The position numbers and the translations under genes were made by a program. Shown here one piece after another: positions 1-6,313 of a stretch of DNA of 11,740 nt. This stretch comes from CANRPC01 sp964456095. GTDB lineage: Bacteria > Bacillota_I > Bacilli_A > RFN20 > CAG-449. The stretch is from the NCBI GenBank assembly GCA_964456095.1, contig CAYVZF010000043.1, positions 1 through 11,740 on the forward strand, written 5' to 3'. Under the pieces are notes generated by a model, which was not told the DNA's origin, searched no databases, and saw only the letters and a list, made by a program, of their open reading frames with translations. Every line of letters begins with the position of its first letter. The first letter of the stretch is position 1.

Positions 1-322
1 CAGGTGTAGCTGCAAAACCAAGTCCAAACATATTCGCAGCAATATTCAATGAAATATATTTTTTTGCTTCTTCATTTTTTAAATTTGGCATAATTTTATT
101 TAAAAAAGGATTTAAAGCTTTAGCAACCAAATCAATAAATCCAGAATCATATAATATCATCATAATCCCATACCAAAAGCATGACGAAAAAACCAAAGTC
201 ACGATAAGGCTTAATCCATCTTCAGGAACTGACAAAATGGCATTAGCAATATCTTCAAATCTCCCTAAACATATTCCATATGTTAATGAGATTAAAATTA
301 TAATTGTCCAAAGTTTATTCAT
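1..322 (-). CDS. spmA: SpmA-like membrane protein (nucleoside-recognition/Gate fold), N-terminal part only
   Basis: This frame is open from an ATG at 322 to the left edge, giving 107 codons; the C-terminal part lies outside the window. The protein starts with a hydrophobic helix (residues 4-19), has a second one at about 36-53, and ends in NIAANMFGLGFAATP. That last stretch closely matches the NLAANMLGLGNAATP-type signature I know from SpmA, the spore maturation protein whose family shares the nucleoside-recognition/Gate domain. The N-terminal pattern (a short helix, then G-x-x-E and an amphipathic segment) also fits SpmA from residue 1. In Bacillus, SpmA and SpmB act in spore core dehydration, but homologues occur in non-sporulating bacteria, so the role here is open. 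No Shine-Dalgarno sequence is visible before the ATG, and in-frame stops lie a few codons upstream, so the start cannot be much earlier. It lies 85 bases beyond tRNA-Arg, behind a probable terminator. Confidence 0.8.
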   Translation of the reverse strand, partial: MNKLWTIIILISLTYGICLGRFEDIANAILSVPEDGLSLIVTLVFSSCFWYGIMMILYDSGFIDLVAKALNPFLNKIMPNLKNEEAKKYISLNIAANMFGLGFAATP

Positions 323-361
323 ACAATTAACTATATGTTTTTAAAATTATAAAAAATAACT

Positions 362-397
362 AAAAAAGCTCGAAATCCAAAAAAAGAAATCAAGCTT
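362..397 (-). terminator. Probable intrinsic terminator after tRNA-Arg
   Basis: On the minus strand AAGCTTGA (397-390) can pair with TCGAGCTT (373-366). This makes an 8-bp stem with one G-U pair and a U-rich loop of 16 bases. The stem runs into a tract of six T (367-362). It lies 10 bases past the CCA end of the tRNA, where a terminator is expected. The long loop makes it moderate rather than strong. Confidence 0.55.
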
Positions 398-407
398 AAC
401 AATCTTT

Positions 408-484
408 TGGCGTCCGTAGAGGAATTCGAATCCCCGACACCCGTCTTAGGAGGGCGGTGCTCTATCCAGCTGAGCTATACGGAC
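408..484 (-). tRNA. tRNA-Arg (anticodon CCU), CCA encoded
   Basis: The minus strand folds as a complete cloverleaf of 74 bases plus an encoded CCA (410-408). The acceptor stem GTCCGTA/TACGGAC is a perfect 7 bp. The D-stem is GCTC/GAGC, with the GG pair in its loop. The anticodon loop is CTCCTAA, with anticodon CCU at 450-448, which reads AGG. The T-loop is TTCGAAT and the discriminator base is G. Two features are unusual. The anticodon stem CCGCC/GACGG has a C30-A40 mismatch, and the last T-stem pair is A53-U61 rather than the nearly invariant G53-C61. The T-stem also contains a G-U pair. The gene is 66 bases downstream of the DJ-1 family gene and has its own probable terminator. I could not identify a convincing promoter of its own. 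Confidence 0.95.
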
Positions 485-490
485 ATATAT

Positions 491-522
491 AAACTAAGTA
501 ACATATATATATTACTTAGTTT
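491..522. repeat. 11-bp perfect inverted repeat between the DJ-1 gene and tRNA-Arg
   Basis: AAACTAAGTAA (491-501) and TTACTTAGTTT (512-522) are perfect inverted copies around a 10-base loop of alternating AT. The repeat starts 28 bases past the stop of the DJ-1 gene and ends 6 bases before the tRNA. It could be the terminator of the pcrA-to-DJ-1 operon. However, on the minus strand the 3' arm is followed by ATATATG rather than a U-run; the better T-run (520-524) is on the plus strand. An operator, or an RNA hairpin processed next to the tRNA 5' end, is also possible. Confidence 0.5.
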
Positions 523-550
523 TTAAATAAAATTAAATACAAATATGATT

Positions 551-1102
551 TTACAATTCACCTTTAACTTGTAATAATACTCTATTTGCTTCTTCGTCAC
601 CTTTTAAATACCTAATAATTTCAATTGCAAAAGAAGAAGCATAATATACCGATTTAGCTGTAATAAATCCATCTTCAACTACAACTCCAACATCTTTTTT
701 ATATATACCATCTATTACATATTTTTCAAATGATGGGAAACAAGTAAATTCTTTATTTTTTAAAAATCCTAATTTACCAATAAGAAATGGTGCCGCGCAT
801 ATAGAAGCAACTAGTTTATTATTAGTTACAAAATATTTAATAATCAAATCCACCTTTTCATCTTTATCAAGAACTAGATAAGCAGCTTTACCACCTGGAA
901 TTAAAAGAAAATCATAATCTTTAAAATCAACATAATCATAAGTCAAATCGCATACTACTTTAATATTTTCTTGTGAAGTGACTTCTTTATTATTAGTCAA
1001 AGAGACCTTAACTACATCAATATTACTACGAAACAAATAATCACATGGAACTAAAGCTTCAGATATTTCAAATCCATCCGCTAAAAGAATTAAACCTTTC
1101 AT
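551..1102 (-). CDS. DJ-1/PfpI (ThiJ) family protein
   Basis: From an ATG at 1102 the product is 183 residues, the usual size for a single-domain DJ-1/PfpI protein. It starts MKGLILLADGFE, as family members do. Visible landmarks are the conserved acidic residue E15 (human DJ-1 E18), the IPGG turn at 68-71, and the nucleophile elbow ASICAAP with C102 (human C106). The C-terminal VKGEL resembles the VKAPL end of human DJ-1. Family roles include redox-sensitive chaperone, deglycase/glyoxalase and amidase-like activities; none can be assigned here. Two family landmarks differ. The position of human H126 is occupied by F122 in CFPS, and the usual RGPGT before the last helix is replaced by VYYAS (152-156). 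An ATG at 1120 would add six residues and overlap gatB, but has no ribosome-binding site. The ATG at 1102 has a weak GGGAA about 11 bases upstream. It is the last gene of the pcrA-ligA-gatCAB run. Confidence 0.87.
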   Translation of the reverse strand: MKGLILLADGFEISEALVPCDYLFRSNIDVVKVSLTNNKEVTSQENIKVVCDLTYDYVDFKDYDFLLIPGGKAAYLVLDKDEKVDLIIKYFVTNNKLVASICAAPFLIGKLGFLKNKEFTCFPSFEKYVIDGIYKKDVGVVVEDGFITAKSVYYASSFAIEIIRYLKGDEEANRVLLQVKGEL

Positions 1103-1107
1103 ATTTA

Positions 1108-2538
1108 TTAAATTTCCCATGTTTTTAATAATTCATTAACTATTTGTGAAGCAACTTGAGGATTAGCTTTACCACGAGATTTTTTCATAACTTGTCCTAT
1201 AATAAAACCAACAGCTCTATCTTTACCCGCTCTAAAATCGATGACTGATTGAGGATTCTCTTTTAAAACATCAATAACTATATTTTTAATATCATCAATA
1301 TTAGAGTTTTGTTTTAATCCCAATCTTTCAACAATTAATGCAGGATCTTCTTCTTTTTCTAATATATATTCAAATACTTTTCTACCTTGAGCATAAGATA
1401 TTTCTTTTTTATCTATTAGCACTAATAGTTTGACAATCAATTCAGGATTTAATTTAAAGTCTTCCGATTTTAAGCCATTCTTATTCAAATATGAAGCAAC
1501 ATCTACTACTAAAAAATTCCAAACAGATTTTGCAAGTTTTGTATACTTTAAACACTCATCAAAATATAATGTTAAGCCTTTATCATTTATCATTTGTTGT
1601 GCTTCTTGAGAAGTTAAACCTAATTCTTTATATCTTTTAACTTTTATAGAAGCAAGTTCGGGACATGTATTAATCGCATTTAATACAAATTCATCACTTA
1701 AATGAATTGGAGGAATATTTGGTTCAACAAAATATTTATAATCAACTGCATTTGTTTTCTTTCTCATTAATACAGTACATTTATTAGTTTCATCATATCT
1801 TCTTGTTTCTTGTTCAACCACACCACCGCTAGAAAGTATTTCTGCTTGTCTTTTAATTTCATATTCAATCGCACGTTCAACATTTGCAGTAGAATTTAAA
1901 TTCTTAATTTCAACCTTTGTTCCAAACACATTACTTCCTTTTTCTTTTAAAGAAATATTAACGTCGCATCTTAAAGAACCTTCTTCCATTTTACCATCAC
2001 TAACATCAGTATATATAACTACTGATTTTATTGTATCAACATATTGAGAAGCTTCTTTACCATTATGCATTTCTGGACATGAAACAATTTCAATAAGTGG
2101 TGTTCCAGCACGATTATAATCAAGAAGAGAACAATCGGATAAATGTAATTGTTTACAAGTATCTTCTTCCATATGTAATCTTTCTATGTTAATTCTTTTA
2201 ACACCATCTTCAACATCAATTTCAATATATCCATTACTACCTATTGGTCTAAATTGTTGTGTAATTTGGAATCCTTTAGGTAAATCACTATAAAAATAAT
2301 TCTTTCTATCAAACCATAAATCTTTATCTATAGTCATATTTAAAGCATGGCACACTCTTATTGCATTAATAACAGCTTGCTTATTAACAACAGGTAATGT
2401 TCCAGGAAAAGCTAAATCAAGAGGAGACACATTAGTATTTGCGTCATCACCGAAAGAATTAAAAGAAGATGAAAACATTTTACTTTTTGTTTTCATTTCA
2501 ACGTGTATTTCAATACCAATAACCGCTTCGTAATTCAT
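1108..2538 (-). CDS. gatB: Aspartyl/glutamyl-tRNA amidotransferase subunit B
   Basis: GatB is the kinase and tRNA-binding subunit of GatCAB. It uses ATP to activate the side chain of misacylated Glu-tRNA(Gln) or Asp-tRNA(Asn) in the cytoplasm. The product is 476 residues, the length I recall for Bacillus GatB. The catalytic cradle carries IGIEIHVEMKTKSKMF (7-22), DRKNYFY (78-84), MEED (123-126) and MEEGSLRCD (184-192). The C-terminal helical/YqeY-like tail ends with GKDRAVGFIIGQVMK, which binds tRNA. It lacks the zinc-type cysteine cluster found in some GatB proteins, as Bacillus GatB does. The usual LEEDAGK motif reads MEEDTCK here (residues 123-129). The start abuts the gatA stop (TAAATG) with AAGGCGGTG 7 bases upstream, so translation is probably coupled and A:B stoichiometry kept even. 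The product must act with GatA and GatC encoded just upstream. Confidence 0.97.
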   Translation of the reverse strand: MNYEAVIGIEIHVEMKTKSKMFSSSFNSFGDDANTNVSPLDLAFPGTLPVVNKQAVINAIRVCHALNMTIDKDLWFDRKNYFYSDLPKGFQITQQFRPIGSNGYIEIDVEDGVKRINIERLHMEEDTCKQLHLSDCSLLDYNRAGTPLIEIVSCPEMHNGKEASQYVDTIKSVVIYTDVSDGKMEEGSLRCDVNISLKEKGSNVFGTKVEIKNLNSTANVERAIEYEIKRQAEILSSGGVVEQETRRYDETNKCTVLMRKKTNAVDYKYFVEPNIPPIHLSDEFVLNAINTCPELASIKVKRYKELGLTSQEAQQMINDKGLTLYFDECLKYTKLAKSVWNFLVVDVASYLNKNGLKSEDFKLNPELIVKLLVLIDKKEISYAQGRKVFEYILEKEEDPALIVERLGLKQNSNIDDIKNIVIDVLKENPQSVIDFRAGKDRAVGFIIGQVMKKSRGKANPQVASQIVNELLKTWEI

Positions 2539-3993
2539 TTATTTCACCGCCTTAACACTTAAATTTTTATATGATAATTTTGATTCTAATGCATAAGAAA
2601 CATTTAATACAGTTTGTTCATCAAATGCTCTTCCCATGAAATTAGCGCCTATAGGGAAATTATCTTCAAATCCGATTGGAAGAGTTAACGATGGAAGACC
2701 TGCAAAATTACCAATTGCCATATGATTTTCAATAATGTTTGAATCAGCATCATAAGAAGAATCTTCAATTGTATTTTTTGCTTTACCAGAACAAGGTGAA
2801 TAAATAACATCATAATCTTTTAAAATGTTATTAACTTTATTAACTATTATTCTTCTTGCTTTTTGAGCTTTAAGAAAACATTCATTTTGATTATCCGCGA
2901 GTAATGAATAACTACCAATAACAAACCTTCTTTTCACTTGAGAACCAAAACCTTTACTTCTAGAATCAGTCATAATTTCTTCATAACTTGATAAATTATC
3001 ATTTCTTAATCCAAACTTAATTCCATCCAAGTTTGCATTATTCGATGTTGATTCAGCACAAGAAATAACTAAATATGTACCATATATTGCTTCTAAAATG
3101 TTCCTACTAATAGAAACATACTCAACAATTGCTCCCATATTTTTTAATTCATCAATCGATTTATTAAAAGCGCCTAAAACTATTTCATCATGTAAGCAAT
3201 CGATTAATTCTTTAATAATCGCAATCTTTTTACCTTTAATATTACTATTTAAATTAACAAAATAATCATGGCCTTCTTTTAATGAAGAAGTCATATCATT
3301 TTCATCATGACCTTCTAAAACCGATAAAGTAAGTGCAGCATCTTCTATTGATTTATTAAAAAATGCAACATGGTCCATAGAAGGTGCAAAAGGAAATAAA
3401 CCAAAACGAGAAATTCTTCCCCATGTAGGTTTAAAACCAACTAGTCCACCATAACAAGCAGGTTTTCTAACAGAATCTCCAGTATCAGAACCCAAAGAAA
3501 AAGGGACTATATTTGAAGCGAGTGCAGCAGCGGAACCACAAGAAGAACCACCAATAATATATTTATGAGTTTTATCATATGGATTATATGTAACACCTTT
3601 ATGACCGGTCGTTCCTTTTCCACCCATTGCAAGTTCATCCATTGTAGTTTTTCCAATTAAAACAGCTTTTTTCTCTTTTAATTTTTTAATTACAGTCGCA
3701 TCAAATACTGGAACATAATTTTTAAGCATTTCACTCGATGCGGTTGTTAAAATACCTTTTGTAGAGAAGTTATCTTTAATAGCAAATGGAATACCCCAGA
3801 AATAATTATCCTTTTCAATATCCTTTAACGAACTAGCAAATTCTAATGCTTCTTTTTCACAAATAGTTTCAAAAGCATTATTATTATCATTTTTAGCATT
3901 ATTAATAGCTTCTAAAGCCAAATCATAAGGAGTAACTACTTTTTTAAGTAATAAATCATGTAGTTCAACGATTGTTTTATCCAAATATTTCAT
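2539..3993 (-). CDS. gatA: Aspartyl/glutamyl-tRNA amidotransferase subunit A (glutaminase)
   Basis: GatA is the amidase-signature subunit that releases ammonia from glutamine and channels it to GatB. The product is 484 residues, full length. The Ser-cisSer-Lys triad is visible: K73 in PFAIKDN, cis-Ser S150 in GGSSCGS, and nucleophile S174 in SDTGDSVR. The 24-residue interval between the two serines equals that of Staphylococcus aureus GatA (S154/S178). The flanking Gly residues differ from the common consensus: GGSSGGS reads GGSSCGS, and TGGSIRQPA reads TGDSVRKPA. The rest (GLVGFKPTWGRISRFG, then the substrate lid and a C-terminal IGNFAGLPSLTLPIG) is standard. Its start overlaps the gatC stop by one base (TAATG), with AAAGGTGG 7 bases upstream, so it is probably translationally coupled to gatC. 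Confidence 0.97.
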   Translation of the reverse strand: MKYLDKTIVELHDLLLKKVVTPYDLALEAINNAKNDNNNAFETICEKEALEFASSLKDIEKDNYFWGIPFAIKDNFSTKGILTTASSEMLKNYVPVFDATVIKKLKEKKAVLIGKTTMDELAMGGKGTTGHKGVTYNPYDKTHKYIIGGSSCGSAAALASNIVPFSLGSDTGDSVRKPACYGGLVGFKPTWGRISRFGLFPFAPSMDHVAFFNKSIEDAALTLSVLEGHDENDMTSSLKEGHDYFVNLNSNIKGKKIAIIKELIDCLHDEIVLGAFNKSIDELKNMGAIVEYVSISRNILEAIYGTYLVISCAESTSNNANLDGIKFGLRNDNLSSYEEIMTDSRSKGFGSQVKRRFVIGSYSLLADNQNECFLKAQKARRIIVNKVNNILKDYDVIYSPCSGKAKNTIEDSSYDADSNIIENHMAIGNFAGLPSLTLPIGFEDNFPIGANFMGRAFDEQTVLNVSYALESKLSYKNLSVKAVK

Positions 3994-4289
3994 TATTTCA
4001 CCACCTTTGGAAGACGAATTTGTCCACCTATAACATCCTTTGCATTACTCAATGCTTCTTCACGTGTTATTTGATTATTAGGTTCATCTTCTCTTAAATA
4101 CGAAATAGAAACATCAAAAGGGAATGTCATAGGAATAGCATCATCAATCCCTTCAATTCTACTCATTTTATTTAATTCATCACTTACCATTATAAAATCT
4201 TTTTTTAATGTGTTAAATTCTTCTTCATTTAATTCTAGCATGATATTTTTTGCACATTCTTTTAATAAAGAGTCTGTTATTTCTTTCAT
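3993..4289 (-). CDS. gatC: Aspartyl/glutamyl-tRNA amidotransferase subunit C
   Basis: GatC is the small belt-like subunit that wraps around the GatA-GatB interface and stabilises the complex. The product is 98 residues, normal for the family. It has an N-terminal helical half with AKNIMLELNEEEF, a central linker ending in YLREDEP (the usual LREDxP motif, about residues 64-70), and a C-terminal strand with GGQIRLPKVVK (the usual FRVPKVV-like end). It starts 5 bases after the ligA stop, with AAGGA about 9 bases upstream inside the last ligA codons, and overlaps gatA by one base. The order gatC-gatA-gatB is the canonical one. Confidence 0.95.
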   Translation of the reverse strand: MKEITDSLLKECAKNIMLELNEEEFNTLKKDFIMVSDELNKMSRIEGIDDAIPMTFPFDVSISYLREDEPNNQITREEALSNAKDVIGGQIRLPKVVK

Positions 4290-4294
4290 CTAAA

Positions 4295-6298
4295 TTATTC
4301 CTTTCTAAGTTTATTTAATTCTTCCATAAACTCTGATTCATCCATTGTCTTAATGCCTAAGCTTTGAGCTTTCGTTAATTTGCTTCCCGCTTCTAAACCA
4401 TAAATAACAATATCTGTTGATTTAGAAACAGAAGATGTAACCTTAGCCCCTAATAATTCTAACTCATTAGTCGCTTCTTTTCTACCCATAGATAAAAGTG
4501 TACCAGTTAAAACTATTGTTTTATTTTTAAAGAAGTTATCAAAGTCCACTTTTGCTTTACCTAAATACTTCATATTCAAACCAATATTTTTTAATCTATT
4601 AATTAGTTCAATATTTGATGGATCTTTAAAGTAATTGTATATATTTTCTGATGATATTTCACCAACATCTCTTATTTCTAGCAATTCTTCTTTAGTTGCA
4701 TTCATTAAATTATCAATAGAAACAAAATAACTTGCTAAAGTCTTTGCTAATTTACTTCCAACTTCTTTAATACCTAAGCCGAACAATAATCTTTCTAAAG
4801 AATTATTTTTACTTCTTTCAATAGCATTAAATAATTTATAAATACTTTTTTCTCCAAAGCCATCAATTAACATTAATTCTTGTGCGTAATCACTTAATTT
4901 ATAAATATCCTCTATATTTTTTATAAATCCTTGATTAAAGAATTGCTCAACAATTTTTTCACCAAGACCTTCTATATCCATTGCATCTTTTGAACAATAA
5001 TGAATTAATCCTTCTATAGACCGAGCATCACAATTAGGATTAATACAATAATGCATTGCATCTTTTTTCACTAACTTTGTATTACAATATGGACAGTTTT
5101 CAATCATTTTAAACTCTATTTCATTTCCAGTTCTTCTACTTGGTAATGGTGCAAGAACTTCAGGAATAACATCACCTGCTTTTCTAATAGAAACATAATC
5201 GCCAATTCTTATATCTTTACTAGTTACAAAGTCTTCATTATGCAATGTTGCTCTTGCGATCATACTTCCTTGTACTCTTACAGGTGATAAAATAGCGTTA
5301 GGTGTTATTTTACCAGTTCTACCAACAGTAAACATTATATCCTCCAATTTAGTGACAACTTCTTCTGGAGGAAATTTATATGCTATAGCCCATTTAGGAG
5401 TTTTTGCAGTATTACCTAAAGCTTTATAATACTTTGTTTCATTTACTTTAATTACAAGCCCATCAATATCATATGCTAATTTTGGTCTAATTAAAGTATA
5501 CTTTTTTACATATTCAAGAACTTCTTCTATACCATAACATATTTTTCTTTCTGGATTAGTTTTAAAGCCTAAACTTTCTAGATAGTCTAATGAATCTGAA
5601 TGTCTTTCAAATCCATAATCAGAAGCATCAACAAATGTATACCAAAATGCATCTAATTTCCTTTTCGCCGCGATAGAAGAATCTAGTTGTCTAATAGAAC
5701 CTGCCGCGGCATTTCTAGCATTTGCAAGAAGTTCCTCACCACGTTCCATTCTTTCTTTATTTAATCTCTCTAATGTCTTTTTAGACATATATACTTCTCC
5801 ACGAATTTCAAACTCTCTGTTTTCATTAACTTTTAAAGGTATTGATTTAATTGTAATAATATTGTGAGATACATCCTCACCAATATGACCATCACCTCTT
5901 GTTGCAGCATATAAAAACTCACCACGATCAAAAGTTAAAGACATAGCTAAACCATCTATTTTTAACTCGCACATATATTCTACTTTTTCTTGAGGAATAA
6001 CCTCTTTTACTTTTCTATCAAAATCTCTTAAATCATCTTCATTAAAAGCATTACCAAGAGATAACATTTGGCGCTTATGAATTATTTTATCAAAAGAGGA
6101 AATAACAGAGCCACCTACCCTTTGAGTTGGAGAGTGTTTATCTAAAAACTCAGGATGCTCTTTTTCAAGCATTATCAATTCCGCCATTAACCTATCATAT
6201 TCTTGATCTGAAACAGAAGGATTGTCATCTTCATAATATTCTTTATTATATTTGTTTAATAAAAATGTTAATTCATCAATTCTATTTTTAATATCCAT
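4295..6298 (-). CDS. ligA: NAD+-dependent DNA ligase LigA
   Basis: LigA seals nicks during replication and repair using NAD+. The 667-residue product has every LigA domain in order. The NAD-binding domain Ia comes first, with YYEDDNPSVSDQEYD (21-35). The nucleotidyltransferase domain follows, with the adenylated lysine K113 in ELKIDG. Next are the OB fold (about 320-395), a four-cysteine zinc finger (C402, C405, C418, C423), helix-hairpin-helix repeats (about 430-570), and a C-terminal BRCT domain (about 588-667, with VLTGTL). The start matches the family N-terminus. Its best Shine-Dalgarno match, AGGAG, overlaps the TAG stop of pcrA and sits 12 bases from the ATG, a long spacing that may depend on translation of pcrA. 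ligA directly follows pcrA, as in Bacillus. Confidence 0.98.
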   Translation of the reverse strand: MDIKNRIDELTFLLNKYNKEYYEDDNPSVSDQEYDRLMAELIMLEKEHPEFLDKHSPTQRVGGSVISSFDKIIHKRQMLSLGNAFNEDDLRDFDRKVKEVIPQEKVEYMCELKIDGLAMSLTFDRGEFLYAATRGDGHIGEDVSHNIITIKSIPLKVNENREFEIRGEVYMSKKTLERLNKERMERGEELLANARNAAAGSIRQLDSSIAAKRKLDAFWYTFVDASDYGFERHSDSLDYLESLGFKTNPERKICYGIEEVLEYVKKYTLIRPKLAYDIDGLVIKVNETKYYKALGNTAKTPKWAIAYKFPPEEVVTKLEDIMFTVGRTGKITPNAILSPVRVQGSMIARATLHNEDFVTSKDIRIGDYVSIRKAGDVIPEVLAPLPSRRTGNEIEFKMIENCPYCNTKLVKKDAMHYCINPNCDARSIEGLIHYCSKDAMDIEGLGEKIVEQFFNQGFIKNIEDIYKLSDYAQELMLIDGFGEKSIYKLFNAIERSKNNSLERLLFGLGIKEVGSKLAKTLASYFVSIDNLMNATKEELLEIRDVGEISSENIYNYFKDPSNIELINRLKNIGLNMKYLGKAKVDFDNFFKNKTIVLTGTLLSMGRKEATNELELLGAKVTSSVSKSTDIVIYGLEAGSKLTKAQSLGIKTMDESEFMEELNKLRKE

Positions 6299-6313
6299 AA
6301 TATTCTTAGTCTC

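Noticed and set aside
485..550. A dedicated promoter for tRNA-Arg
   Set aside because: Several TA-rich hexamers resemble a -10, but none has a matching -35 at proper spacing, and the region is occupied by the 11-bp inverted repeat. No single choice is supportable.
1103..1120. ATG at 1120 as the start of the DJ-1 family protein
   Set aside because: It would overlap gatB by 13 bases, has no Shine-Dalgarno sequence, and adds six residues before the conserved family N-terminus.
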